Notes under the pieces: generated by a model
Seen by the model: only the letters and a program-made list of their open reading frames with translations
What the model was told of the DNA's origin: nothing
The model's database searches: none
Shown: piece by piece, positions 17,467-25,132 of the stretch
Layout of the letters: each line of letters starts with the position of its first letter
How positions within the stretch are numbered: the stretch's first letter is position 1
NCBI GenBank assembly: GCA_034090805.1
Contig: JAXDRV010000139.1
Span: 1 to 33,808, forward strand
Direction of reading: 5' to 3'
DNA length: 33,808 nucleotides
Origin: Ornithomonoglobus_A sp034090805
Lineage (GTDB): Bacteria > Bacillota > Clostridia > UBA1381
Position numbers and translations under genes: made by a program

Positions 17467-17508
17467 AAAGGTCTGCTGCGTTAATGTAAAAGCGCAGCAG
17501 ACCTTTTG
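17467..17508. terminator. Terminator of the SLH operon, usable in both directions
   Basis: A perfect 14-bp stem (AAAGGTCTGCTGCG at 17467-17480 with its complement at 17493-17506) with T-rich flank. It sits between the heparinase-like gene (plus) and the DUF1189-like gene (minus), which converge. Confidence 0.9.
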
Positions 17509-17523
17509 TCTGTAATGGAACAT

Positions 17524-18279
17524 TTACTGTATTTTTTGTGAAAAGCAAATCGAAGCTACGGCGGTGTTAAGTATTATCACAGAAATCATTATGCTGATAA
17601 TCCATGGGATACCGCCTATAAATGCCGACAGTATGAGCGACAGCACGGACGGGAGTCCTCTTGAATACAGCGCAAGCTTGTAAAGCTGCCCAAAGCTTAA
17701 AGACGCCGATTGGGGAAGTGTACGCTTTAACAGCGAGGACAGACCGGCAATAATCAATGCGCTGAGCATGAAACCGGCTGCGACAATGACAAGTGACATC
17801 AGAGCGGATATGAAAATCGATACCTTCATTATATTTTTGTACTCATAAAGCGAGTCCTTTGTGAAACGGAAATTTTTATCCGATGTAAGCTCCGTATATT
17901 TGCTTTCTATCGTGCTGCCGGTGCGAACACGGATAAGAATACTGTCGCTGTCGGCGAGTATTCCCTGATTTGCATCGCCGAAATCGTCCGGGGTGAGCTC
18001 ACGGCTTGTGTCCATCATTATTTTCATTCCGGCAAGCTCAAAATCAAAGGTGTCGCTGCTTGTCAGGGTTTGGTTTTCAAAAGTAAAATCAGGCACGTGC
18101 TCTGAGTAATATTCGCCCAGTATTTTATAAAGCCGCACTGCGCTGACGGCTATCGAAGCAAATGAAATCAGCAGAATAATCAGAACATAAAGCGCAACAC
18201 GGGGCGCTTTGTTGGGGAGAAGCTCTCCGTATTTTTTCGGCTGAACAAGCGCAATTGCAAGATCGTTTAAAATTTTCAC
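17524..18279 (-). CDS. DUF1189-like multipass membrane protein
   Basis: The 251-aa protein starts with GTG at 18279, six bases after AGAGGT; a TTG further upstream (18312) has no ribosome site. The N-terminal stretch with PKKYGEL is the typical opening of DUF1189 proteins. One transmembrane helix at about 30-52 is followed by a roughly 100-residue extracytoplasmic segment, then three to four more helices (from about 150 to the end). The function of the family is unknown; members lie in the membrane of Firmicutes. It has its own good promoter and shares a terminator with the converging SLH operon. Confidence 0.75.
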   Translation of the reverse strand: MKILNDLAIALVQPKKYGELLPNKAPRVALYVLIILLISFASIAVSAVRLYKILGEYYSEHVPDFTFENQTLTSSDTFDFELAGMKIMMDTSRELTPDDFGDANQGILADSDSILIRVRTGSTIESKYTELTSDKNFRFTKDSLYEYKNIMKVSIFISALMSLVIVAAGFMLSALIIAGLSSLLKRTLPQSASLSFGQLYKLALYSRGLPSVLSLILSAFIGGIPWIISIMISVIILNTAVASICFSQKIQ

Positions 18280-18317
18280 GGCAATACCTCTTTTGATATG
18301 TTTTAAATTCAATCATA

Positions 18318-18346
18318 ATTTTACCATAGATACCGCCCTGTGTCAA
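18318..18346 (-). promoter_or_regulatory. Promoter of the DUF1189-like gene
   Basis: Minus strand: perfect TTGACA (18341-18346), a 17-base spacer and TAAAAT (18318-18323), about 35 bases before the GTG start. Confidence 0.8.
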
Positions 18347-18372
18347 CCTTAATATTAACAAAGATATGTAAA

Positions 18373-18409
18373 GGGACTGCCCGCTCCGCTGCTGCGCCGA
18401 GGCAATCCC
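18373..18409 (-). terminator. Probable terminator of the DUF1540 gene
   Basis: Minus strand arms 18401-18409 and 18373-18381 (GGGATTGCC with GGCAGTCCC, one G-T wobble) form a 9-bp stem ten bases after the stop codon. The T-run is short (TTTACAT), so its strength is uncertain. Confidence 0.5.
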
Positions 18410-18418
18410 GTGACTGTT

Positions 18419-18598
18419 TTATGATTTAAGCATAAATGATGTGCAGTCGGTGCACTCTATCATTGTGGGGTTTGCTTCGTGAGTGCCTACCTGTATGCTC
18501 GAAAGCGAGCAGTAGTCCTTTGACTGACAGTGATAAGCGCATTGTGTAACCGTGCATTTGATGCTTTTGTTCGGTGAACCGCAGCATTCGTTGTTCAT
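18419..18598 (-). CDS. DUF1540 Cys-rich small protein
   Basis: This 59-aa protein is encoded in a frame that is easily missed because a longer spurious frame overlaps it. GGAGG precedes the ATG by eight bases. It starts MNNECCGSPNKSIKC and contains IKCTVTQCAYHCQ, then DYCSLSSIQVG and IECTDCTSF, which is the DUF1540 pattern of spaced Cys residues in small, probably metal-binding proteins common in anaerobic Firmicutes. Eight Cys occur in 59 residues, enough for one or two metal sites. The family has no firm biochemical function. No convincing promoter was seen upstream. Confidence 0.85.
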   Translation of the reverse strand: MNNECCGSPNKSIKCTVTQCAYHCQSKDYCSLSSIQVGTHEANPTMIECTDCTSFMLKS

Positions 18599-18775
18599 AA
18601 TTACTACCTCCGATTTCTGAAATGGATTTCGGCATTGAGCCGTTCAGATTAAAATTTGACCTGCATTTTCATCGGCAGGACAGTTACAGTATGCGCCTTA
18701 TTCGGACTAAATATTCACAAAACCAAATAAAAAGAGTTTTTGCCGTACCTTTTTTCACTTATTGAGAAAAAATAA

Positions 18776-18804
18776 TTGACATAAGGGAAATTTTATAATA
18801 TAAT
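18776..18804 (+). promoter_or_regulatory. Promoter of the ROK kinase gene
   Basis: Perfect TTGACA (18776-18781), a 17-base spacer and perfect TATAAT (18799-18804), about 35 bases before the start codon. Confidence 0.9.
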
Positions 18805-18838
18805 TTTATTACAATTATACATGAAAGGACGATGATTA

Positions 18839-19780
18839 ATGCTTTATTTGGGAATTGATTTGGGCGGTACGAATATTGCTGCCGGAATAGTTGACGATAA
18901 AGGAAGAATTTTAAGAAAGGACAGCACCCCGACGATACTCTCAAGACCGATTGAGGAGATTGTCGGCGATATGGCGGAGCTGTGCAGACGGCTTGTCAAG
19001 GAAGAGGGTCTGACGATGGATGACATCGCAGCAATAGGCCTCGGAAGTCCGGGCACGGTTGACAACAAGAACGGTGTTATTGTATACTCAAACAATATTC
19101 CGATGAAAAATATCCCTATGCGCAAAATGCTTGAGGAGCATTTTCCGGGCAAGCCGATAAACCTGGAAAATGATGCAAATGCGGCTGCCTACGGCGAGTA
19201 CATAGTAAACGGCAACAATGCGGAAAGCTTTGTGTTTATCACTCTCGGAACCGGTGTCGGCGGCGGAGTAATAATCAACGGAAAGCTTTACAGAGGCTTT
19301 AACTCCGCAGGCGGCGAGCTTGGTCATATCACACTCATATCCGGCGGCGAGCCATGCACCTGCGGCAAGAACGGCTGCTGGGAGTCGTATGCATCGGTTA
19401 CTGCGCTGATACGTCAGACAAAGGCGGCTATGGCGGCTAACCCCGAAAGCGTGATGAACGAATGGTCGGAGAAAAACGGCAAGGTATCGGGCAGAACGGC
19501 GTTTGACTGTGCAAAGGAAGGGGACAAGACAGCGAAGGAGGTCGTTAAGCAGTATGCAATATATGTTGCGGACGGTCTTTCAAGCATTATAAACATATTC
19601 CAGCCGGAGAAGCTTTCGATAGGCGGAGGAATTTCCAAGGAGGGTGATTATCTGCTCGATCCCATAAAGGAATTTCTTGCGGAAAACGACTACAACAAGT
19701 ATATGCCAAAGACAAAGGTTGAAATAGCAACACTTTTCAACGATGCGGGTATAATAGGCGCAGCCCTGTCAGAGGCATAA
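18839..19780 (+). CDS. glcK: ROK-family glucokinase
   Basis: The 313-aa product phosphorylates glucose (or a related hexose) with ATP. It shows the phosphate-binding GIDLGGTNIAAGIV (4-17), the LENDANAAAYGEY segment with the catalytic Asp, the ITLGTGVGGGVIINGKLYRG loop, and the ROK zinc site: a His in GELGHITL followed by CTCGKNGCWE. Length and order match Firmicutes GlcK. It is transcribed alone between a consensus promoter and a clear terminator. ROK members also include ManNAc and fructose kinases; the residues visible fit glucokinase best but do not prove the substrate. Confidence 0.9.
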   Translation: MLYLGIDLGGTNIAAGIVDDKGRILRKDSTPTILSRPIEEIVGDMAELCRRLVKEEGLTMDDIAAIGLGSPGTVDNKNGVIVYSNNIPMKNIPMRKMLEEHFPGKPINLENDANAAAYGEYIVNGNNAESFVFITLGTGVGGGVIINGKLYRGFNSAGGELGHITLISGGEPCTCGKNGCWESYASVTALIRQTKAAMAANPESVMNEWSEKNGKVSGRTAFDCAKEGDKTAKEVVKQYAIYVADGLSSIINIFQPEKLSIGGGISKEGDYLLDPIKEFLAENDYNKYMPKTKVEIATLFNDAGIIGAALSEA

Positions 19781-19801
19781 TGTGGAAAATATGCGGTAAA
19801 T

Positions 19802-19830
19802 AAAAAGCGGTTCGTAAGAGCCGCTTTTTT
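19802..19830 (+). terminator. Intrinsic terminator after glcK
   Basis: AAAAAGCGGTTC pairs with GAGCCGCTTTTT around a GTAA loop, followed by further T. The arms span 19802-19830, just after the glcK stop. Confidence 0.9.
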
Positions 19831-19843
19831 CGTTAGAAACAAA

Positions 19844-19872
19844 TTGACTTAACGCATAAAATATGCTATAAT
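19844..19872 (+). promoter_or_regulatory. Promoter of the metal regulator-hemL operon with internal palindrome
   Basis: TTGACT (19844-19849), a 17-base spacer and TATAAT (19867-19872). The spacer holds the palindrome GCATA-AAA-TATGC (19854-19866), placed where a repressor would block polymerase. It is a candidate operator for the DtxR-like protein encoded next; that link is inference. Confidence 0.75.
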
Positions 19873-19927
19873 ATCATTAATTACAGTGTTTCGGCACGAG
19901 CGCCGGACAGATAAGGAGATTTTGGCA

Positions 19928-20305
19928 GTGAAAATACATGAATCGGCGGAAAATTACCTTGAGGCTATCCTCATGCTGAAAAACAAAAGCGGCTATGTTC
20001 GTGCGATAGATATTGCACATCATCTGTCATTTACAAAGGCGAGTGTTTCGGTTGCGCTCAAATCTCTGCGTGAGGGCGGCTACATAACCGTTGACGAAAC
20101 GGACGGAAATATATCGCTTACGGACGGCGGCACCGCCATTGCCGAGAAAATATACGAGCGTCATATGGTTATCGCGCGTTTGCTTATGGCTATGGGAGTG
20201 TCCGAACAGACGGCATATGAGGACAGCTGCAAAATTGAGCATGACATAAGCAGCGAAAGCTTTGACAAGCTGAAAAGATACATGATTAAAAACGATATTT
20301 TATAA
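19928..20305 (+). CDS. DtxR/MntR-family metal-dependent transcriptional regulator
   Basis: The 125-aa product starts with GTG at 19928, nine bases after AAGGAG; the frame extends upstream to a GTG at 19886 with no ribosome site. It has the winged helix (residues about 8-62) and a dimerisation domain (about 65-125) but no C-terminal SH3-like domain, as in MntR. Aligned with the Bacillus MntR ligands (Asp8, Glu11, His77, Glu99, Glu102, His103), this protein has Asn9, Glu12, His79, Cys101, Glu104 and His105. The Cys at the fifth position is a DtxR/IdeR feature, so iron or mixed metal response is possible. It lies 13 bases before hemL and probably shares its transcript. Confidence 0.88.
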   Translation: MKIHESAENYLEAILMLKNKSGYVRAIDIAHHLSFTKASVSVALKSLREGGYITVDETDGNISLTDGGTAIAEKIYERHMVIARLLMAMGVSEQTAYEDSCKIEHDISSESFDKLKRYMIKNDIL

Positions 20306-20318
20306 AGGACTGAGCTTT

Positions 20319-21599
20319 ATGGACACAACACGCAGCGCTGCGGCGTTTGCCGAGGCGAAAAAATACATTCCCGGAGGAGTCAATTCCCCGGTGAGAGCGT
20401 TCGCAAACGTTGGAGCAAATCCGTTGTTTATCAGCCGTGCGGCTGGCAGCAGGATCTATGATATAGACGGAAATGAATACATCGATTACGTAGGCTCATG
20501 GGGGCCGATGCTGCTGGGTCATGCCTTTGAGCCTGTTGTGAATGCGGTAAAGGCGGCGGCGGAAAACTCGCTTTCCTTCGGAGCGCCGACTCTTGCGGAA
20601 ACGGAGCTTGCAAGGCTTGTGTGCGGACTTTCGGGAGTTGACGAGGTTCGCATGGTAAACTCCGGCACGGAGGCGACAATGTCGGCAATACGTCTTGCGA
20701 GAGGCTTTACCGGCAGGGATATGATAATAAAATTCGAGGGCTGTTATCACGGTCACAGCGATTCGCTGCTGATAAAGGCGGGCAGCGGTGCGCTCACGTT
20801 CGGAGCGGCATCCTCGGCGGGAGTGCCGTCCGATTTTGCAAAGCACACGCTTGTACTGCCATACAATGATTTTGAAGCGGTAAGGGCGGCGTTTGAAAAA
20901 TTTGAAATAGCCGGAGTAATAATCGAGCCGATTGCCGGGAATATGGGTGTTGTGCCTCCGAAAGATGGATTTTTGGAGGAGCTGCGCCGTCTTACCGAGG
21001 TGAACGGAGCGGTGTTTATCGTTGACGAGGTTATGACGGGATTTCGTGTTTCACCGTCGGGAGCGTGCGGACTTTACGGAATAAAACCTGATATTGTGAC
21101 GTTCGGAAAGATTATCGGCGGCGGTATGCCTGTCGGAGCATACGGCGGAAAGAGGGAGATTATGGAGTTTATCTCGCCGTCGGGACCTGTGTATCAGGCG
21201 GGGACGCTTTCCGGCAATCCCGCAGCAATGGCGGCGGGGTGTGCGCAGCTTTCGTATCTTAAAAACAATCCGCAGGTGTATGAGGAAATAGAGGAAAAAT
21301 CGGACAGGCTTGAAAAGGGACTGAAAAATGCGGCAGACGCAGCGGGAGTGAGTGTGTGCATAAACCGTGTCGCTTCGATGCTGTGCGTATTCTTTACGGA
21401 GGAAAGTGTAGTTGATTTCAAGACAGCGTATACCTCCGATACAGAGAGGTTCGGCAGGTATTTTCTTTCCATGCTTAAGCAGGGGATATATCTTGCGCCG
21501 TCGCAGTTTGAAACGGTTTTTGTCAGCAATGCGCACAGCATTGACGATATAGACAGAACGACAGAGGCGGCATACCGTGCGTTTCTTGAAACAAAATAA
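20319..21599 (+). CDS. hemL: Glutamate-1-semialdehyde 2,1-aminomutase
   Basis: HemL converts glutamate-1-semialdehyde to 5-aminolevulinate, the entry to tetrapyrroles (heme, sirohaem, cobamides), with PLP as cofactor. The 426-aa length is standard. Signatures are YIPGGVNSPVRAF, YIDYVGSWGPMLLGH, MVNSGTEATMSAIRLARG, FEGCYHGHSD, DEVMTGFR, and Lys264 in FGKIIGGGMPVGAYGG as the PLP lysine, followed by AGTLSGNP. It is isolated from other tetrapyrrole genes here (no hemA, hemB or hemC), and stands between a metal-dependent regulator and ecfT. In anaerobes without heme this step often serves cobalamin or sirohaem synthesis. Confidence 0.96.
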   Translation: MDTTRSAAAFAEAKKYIPGGVNSPVRAFANVGANPLFISRAAGSRIYDIDGNEYIDYVGSWGPMLLGHAFEPVVNAVKAAAENSLSFGAPTLAETELARLVCGLSGVDEVRMVNSGTEATMSAIRLARGFTGRDMIIKFEGCYHGHSDSLLIKAGSGALTFGAASSAGVPSDFAKHTLVLPYNDFEAVRAAFEKFEIAGVIIEPIAGNMGVVPPKDGFLEELRRLTEVNGAVFIVDEVMTGFRVSPSGACGLYGIKPDIVTFGKIIGGGMPVGAYGGKREIMEFISPSGPVYQAGTLSGNPAAMAAGCAQLSYLKNNPQVYEEIEEKSDRLEKGLKNAADAAGVSVCINRVASMLCVFFTEESVVDFKTAYTSDTERFGRYFLSMLKQGIYLAPSQFETVFVSNAHSIDDIDRTTEAAYRAFLETK

Positions 21600-21635
21600 C
21601 TGATGCCGCTTTACGGCGGCGGGACGGAGATAAGA

Positions 21636-22433
21636 GTGTTTAAAAATATACTGATAGGTCAGTACATCGATACAGGCTCTGTGCTGCACAGGCTTGACGC
21701 ACGCATTAAAATAATAATCACGCTTGCCTTTGCGGTGATGATTTTTTCGGCAAATGGTGTATTCGGAGTCGTATATACGATTGCGGTGTGCTTTGGACTT
21801 GTGCTGCTTTCAAAAATGAAAGCGTCCGTTATTTTGCGGAGTATAAAGCCGATAATTTTTTTCGCCGTATTCACGCTTGTGTTCGACTCGTTTCTTACCG
21901 AGGGACGAACGCTTGCGTCGTTCGGTATTTTCAAAATCACATACGAGGGAATATATGACGGAATAACAGCCGCCGTGAGGCTTGTGCTGCTTGTTGTGAC
22001 GGCATCGATACTTACGCTTACGACAAAACCGCTCGAAATGACGGACGCAATCGAGAGCCTTTTGTCGCCGCTTGCGGTGTTCAAGGTTCCTGTCCGTGAT
22101 ATTGCAATGATGATGGGGATAACCATACGCTTTATCCCGACGATTGCCGGCGAGGCAAAGCGGATTGCCGATGCGCAGAAGTCACGCTGTGCCGATTTCG
22201 GAGGCAAGGGCATAATAAAAAGAGCATATGCGGCACTGCCGCTTGTCGTTCCGCTGATAGCCGGAGCGTTCAGACATTCGGAGGCGCTTGCTCAGGCGAT
22301 GGACGCGCGCTGCTACGGCGCACCGGTAAAGCGCACGCATCTGCACAGCCGCAGCATAGGACGCACAGACGTATATGCGGCAGTATGTGCGGCGGTGATA
22401 ATATTAATTCCGATAGGGGTATCGTTTATATGA
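21636..22433 (+). CDS. ecfT: Energy-coupling factor transporter transmembrane protein EcfT
   Basis: The 265-aa protein is the T component of an ECF vitamin/metal transporter, linking substrate-binding S proteins to the ATPases. I start at GTG 21636, six bases after CGGAG; an upstream in-frame ATG (21603) gives an atypical N-terminus. It opens with FKNILIGQYIDTGSVLHRLDAR, has about five to six membrane helices, and carries the two coupling-helix motifs as KSRCADFG and DARCYGAP. In most Firmicutes ecfT follows the ATPase genes ecfA1 and ecfA2 and precedes truA. Here truA is retained (ATGA overlap) but hemL takes the place of the ATPases, which must be encoded elsewhere. Confidence 0.92.
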   Translation: MFKNILIGQYIDTGSVLHRLDARIKIIITLAFAVMIFSANGVFGVVYTIAVCFGLVLLSKMKASVILRSIKPIIFFAVFTLVFDSFLTEGRTLASFGIFKITYEGIYDGITAAVRLVLLVVTASILTLTTKPLEMTDAIESLLSPLAVFKVPVRDIAMMMGITIRFIPTIAGEAKRIADAQKSRCADFGGKGIIKRAYAALPLVVPLIAGAFRHSEALAQAMDARCYGAPVKRTHLHSRSIGRTDVYAAVCAAVIILIPIGVSFI

Positions 22434-23170
22434 ACATAAGGCTTACAATCGAATATGACGGGACTTCATATCACGGCTGGCAGATACAGAAAAACGGCGT
22501 AACCGTCCAGGAAACCATACAATCGGCACTAAAGAAAATTACGGGCGAGGACATAAGTGTTGTCGGATGCGGGAGGACGGATTCGGGAGTTCATGCGCTG
22601 AATTACGTATGCAGCTTCAGAACGGAATCGTCCGTACCGCCGGAGAGATTTACTCAGGCACTTAATTCAAAGCTGCCGTCCGATATACGCTGCAAAAGCT
22701 CCTCGGAAGCTGCGGAGGATTTCCATGCAGCTAATTCCGCAGTAGCAAAGACGTATATTTACAGGATATTAAACAGCGGCGAGGCGGGAGCGTTTGAGCG
22801 GAATTACGCATGGCATTTCAAATATCCGCTGGATATTGAAAAAATGCGCACGGCGGCGGAGGCGTTTGTCGGGGAGCATGATTTTATCGGATTTGCGGCT
22901 GCGGGATTTACGGTCAAGACCACGGTGAGGACGATTTATTCGCTCGATATTGAGCGGAGCGGCGATATAATTACGATTGAGATTACCGGGAACGGTTTTT
23001 TGTATAACATGGTAAGAATAATTGCGGGAACGCTTGTGATGATGGGCTGCGGGAGGCTTGATTACAGGGCTGCGGAGGAGATCATCAAATCAAAGGACAG
23101 AACACGTGCCGGAATAACCGCTCCGGCAAAGGGACTGTTTCTGAAGGAGGTGTATTACGGTGGCAGATAA
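22430..23170 (+). CDS. truA: tRNA pseudouridine(38-40) synthase
   Basis: TruA isomerises uridines 38-40 in tRNA anticodon arms. The 246-aa protein starts at ATG 22430, overlapping the ecfT stop by four bases; the start fits the conserved opening IRLTIEYDGTSYHGWQIQ. The catalytic Asp51 lies in GCGRTDSGVHAL. Other marks are FHAANSAVAKTYIYRI, the GFLYNMVRIIAGTL strand and the C-terminal GLFLKEVYY. The ecfT-truA order is a common Firmicutes arrangement. Confidence 0.96.
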   Translation: MNIRLTIEYDGTSYHGWQIQKNGVTVQETIQSALKKITGEDISVVGCGRTDSGVHALNYVCSFRTESSVPPERFTQALNSKLPSDIRCKSSSEAAEDFHAANSAVAKTYIYRILNSGEAGAFERNYAWHFKYPLDIEKMRTAAEAFVGEHDFIGFAAAGFTVKTTVRTIYSLDIERSGDIITIEITGNGFLYNMVRIIAGTLVMMGCGRLDYRAAEEIIKSKDRTRAGITAPAKGLFLKEVYYGGR

Positions 23171-24536
23171 CAAAAACGGCGAGGATTACGGGATGTTCGG
23201 ACCGGAGGACGTTTCGGACGTATCAAAGGCGGAGGAAATTGAAGAAGAGAGCGAATTTGACGGCGATGAGTTTGAGGAACGCTACCGCAGACGACTTGAG
23301 GAGCAGGCAGAGCAGAAAAGAAAGCTCAGCATCAGGATTGCCGCCGCAGCTGTCGGAGCGGTATTGATAATTCTGCTTGGGGTGATGTTTTACTATGCGG
23401 ATTCGGGTGTTTTCGGAGCATACAAGAAAAATTTTGAGAAAAATTTCAGGCGGCTGTTCCCGGTTTCGGAGCAGCCGATTGACATAGGAGCAACGGAGAA
23501 AAATTCCGAGGTTCAGAATTACGTAAACGGCGAGAGAGGAACTCGTGTAAGAACGATAGACAGCAGCTCCGGCAATGCTGCGGTAGTGCCGTTTGAGGGA
23601 GCTGCATCGGGCAGCTTTGTGCCGTATCGTGACGGTGTTGTCTGTGCAAGGACGAATTATATTTGCTTTATCGGCCCGGACGGCGAGGTGCGCTGGGAAA
23701 GTGACACCACGGTAGTCGATCCGCTGCTGAGTGCGGAGGGCAGGTATATTGCCGCTGCGTCAAAGGGCGGAACGAAGCTGTGCCTTTACGAGGGGGAAAA
23801 CCTCGTTTTTGAGCAGAACACCGAAAACAAAATAAGAACGATGAGCGTTTCGTCAAACGGTGATGTTGTGCTTGTCTGTGACAAGGTGAATTACAAGGGA
23901 GCGATTTCGGTATACAACGCAGAGGGCAAGGAGATTTTTGCGTGGTCATCGGGCATGAACAATGTGATAAGCGCAGATATTTCGTCAGCGTCAAGGCGTG
24001 TTGCGGCGGCGCTGATAAATGCCGACAAGAAGGTGTATTCGCTGATTAAGGTTTTTGACATAAATTCAAAGACGGACATTAAGGAAATGGTATTTGACGA
24101 TACTGTCCTTTATGACATTGACTACACTGGTGACACGATAACGGGACTGGGCGACAACAGCATGGTCTGCATGACATCAACGGGACGTGTCATATGCGAC
24201 AAGCGGTTTGACATGGTTGATATTATGCGGTGTGCGCTTGATTCGGACGGATCAAAGCTGATACATTTTGACAGTGCAGGTACTCCGGTATTGCATCTTT
24301 ACGGGCGAAAGGGTGTACTGAACACCGAAATCATACTCGACAGCAGCGCAGACTGCATAGACGTAAACGGCGAGCATATACTGTACAGCAGCGGCAGGCG
24401 CATAATGCTGCGCCGTGCGGGCGGCGACAGGATAAGCGAGTATACTGCGCCCATGGACGTACTCAAGCTGGTGCTGATAAACCGCACAAGCTATGCGGTA
24501 ATACATTCCAACAGCATCGAAATCGTCAGAGTTTAG
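23160..24536 (+). CDS. DUF5711-like membrane protein with beta-propeller-type extracellular domain
   Basis: The 458-aa protein starts with GTG at 23160, eight bases after AAGGAGG, inside the end of truA (11-base overlap). An acidic cytoplasmic head (1-50, Glu/Asp-rich) and a basic patch precede one transmembrane helix (about 59-82). The rest (about 125-458) is a series of beta blades with repeats of the type ICFIGPDGEVRWES, VVLVCDKV and KVFDIN, as in WD40/PQQ-like propellers and DUF5711. Members are uncharacterised; a role in envelope sensing or binding is inference. It is the last gene of the operon that begins with the metal regulator. Confidence 0.75.
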   Translation: MADNKNGEDYGMFGPEDVSDVSKAEEIEEESEFDGDEFEERYRRRLEEQAEQKRKLSIRIAAAAVGAVLIILLGVMFYYADSGVFGAYKKNFEKNFRRLFPVSEQPIDIGATEKNSEVQNYVNGERGTRVRTIDSSSGNAAVVPFEGAASGSFVPYRDGVVCARTNYICFIGPDGEVRWESDTTVVDPLLSAEGRYIAAASKGGTKLCLYEGENLVFEQNTENKIRTMSVSSNGDVVLVCDKVNYKGAISVYNAEGKEIFAWSSGMNNVISADISSASRRVAAALINADKKVYSLIKVFDINSKTDIKEMVFDDTVLYDIDYTGDTITGLGDNSMVCMTSTGRVICDKRFDMVDIMRCALDSDGSKLIHFDSAGTPVLHLYGRKGVLNTEIILDSSADCIDVNGEHILYSSGRRIMLRRAGGDRISEYTAPMDVLKLVLINRTSYAVIHSNSIEIVRV

Positions 24537-24542
24537 TTGGGG

Positions 24543-24570
24543 CAAAGGGGGAATGGCAATTCCCCCTTTG
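24543..24570. terminator. GC-rich hairpin after the DUF5711-like gene
   Basis: CAAAGGGGGAAT (24543-24554) pairs perfectly with ATTCCCCCTTTG (24559-24570) around GGCA, six bases after the stop codon. It lacks a following T-run, so it may be a weak terminator, an mRNA-end stabiliser or another repeat. Confidence 0.55.
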
Positions 24571-24608
24571 AAACCCCCTTGCTGAGACAGCCGTCAGAGT
24601 TTGAGTTT

Positions 24609-24697
24609 GGAATTTGAGATATTTCCGATCATGGGGCGGCAGGGACACCGCCCCCTACACACCCTCACTGATAGGAGATCGCAAACATCGCATATTC
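24609..24697 (+). repeat. Palindromic repeat copy A (alternate core)
   Basis: It begins with the family left end GGAATTTGAGATATTTCCGA and ends with the right end type ATCGCAAACATCGCATATTC. Its core (24633-24670) differs from copies B and C: it carries GGGGCGG with CCGCCCC as a hairpin, then CTACACACCCTCACTG. Confidence 0.8.
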
Positions 24698-24717
24698 TTC
24701 TGCGGTTGAATGGGTTT

Positions 24718-24810
24718 GGAATTTGAGATATTTCCGATCACCCATCAGCTCAGACATCCCTCACTGTGTTCGGGAACTCGCTGATGTGCGATCGCAAACA
24801 TCACAAATTC
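24718..24810 (+). repeat. Palindromic repeat copy B
   Basis: The ends are near-complementary (GGAATTTGAGATATTT against AAACATCACAAATTC). Inside, CGATC pairs with GATCG and CATCAGC with GCTGATG. The loop TCAGACATCCCTCACTGTGT and the small palindrome GTTCGGGAAC are shared with copies C and E. Confidence 0.85.
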
Positions 24811-24830
24811 TTCTGAGGTTGAGTGGGACT

Positions 24831-24924
24831 GGAATTTGAGATATTTCCGATTACCCATCAGCTCAGACATCCCTCACTGTGTTCGGAAACTCGCTGATGC
24901 GCAATCGTAAACATCACAAATTCC
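24831..24924 (+). repeat. Palindromic repeat copy C
   Basis: Almost the same as copy B (about 20 bases apart, same orientation). The second stem reads CGATT with AATCG in place of CGATC with GATCG in copy B, a paired change that keeps the helix. Confidence 0.85.
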
Positions 24925-24978
24925 GGGGGAGGTTTTATGAAAATATTTTGGATTTTTTTGATGTGATACAATCTTTGA

Positions 24979-25099
24979 GGGATTTTATATGTTTATGATT
25001 AAGTTTCAGCGAGTTACCGAACGCAGTGAGGATGTGTAGGGGGCGGTGTCCCTGCCGCCCCGTAAGCAGAAACATATAAAAGCCCAAGCACAAAATCCC
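24979..25099 (-). repeat. Palindromic repeat copy D (inverted, alternate core)
   Basis: In reverse orientation, it has GGGATTTT ends and the same 38-base core as copy A (25024-25061; one mismatch), followed by GCGTTCGGTAACTCGCTGAA as in the other copies. It ends 33 bases before the cyclo-ligase start codon. Confidence 0.75.
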
Positions 25100-25132
25100 G
25101 CAAAAAAACCGATAAAAGGAGCATTTGAGGCT

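Larger units (their letters stand above)
24537..25132. other. Gene-free interval filled with palindromic repeats
   Basis: This 596-base stretch between the DUF5711-like gene and the cyclo-ligase gene holds one GC-rich hairpin and four copies of a palindromic repeat (A, B and C direct, D inverted). No convincing coding sequence or tRNA was seen. A TACAAT at 24966-24971 could serve as a -10 element for the downstream operon, but its -35 is poor. Confidence 0.8.

Noticed and set aside
24936..24966. Nine-codon frame (MKIFWIFLM) after a GGGGGAGG site in the repeat region
   Set aside because: The ribosome site is good, but the frame is very short, close to repeat copy C, and AT-rich sequence gives such frames by chance.
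24609..25099. Possible CRISPR array because of regularly repeated segments
   Set aside because: The units are about 90 bases, palindromic, in both orientations and without unique spacers of constant length; no cas genes are near.
25046..25132. N-terminal extension of the cyclo-ligase to 25046
   Set aside because: The extra 29 residues are translated from repeat copy D and have no family support; the conserved enzyme begins at 25133.
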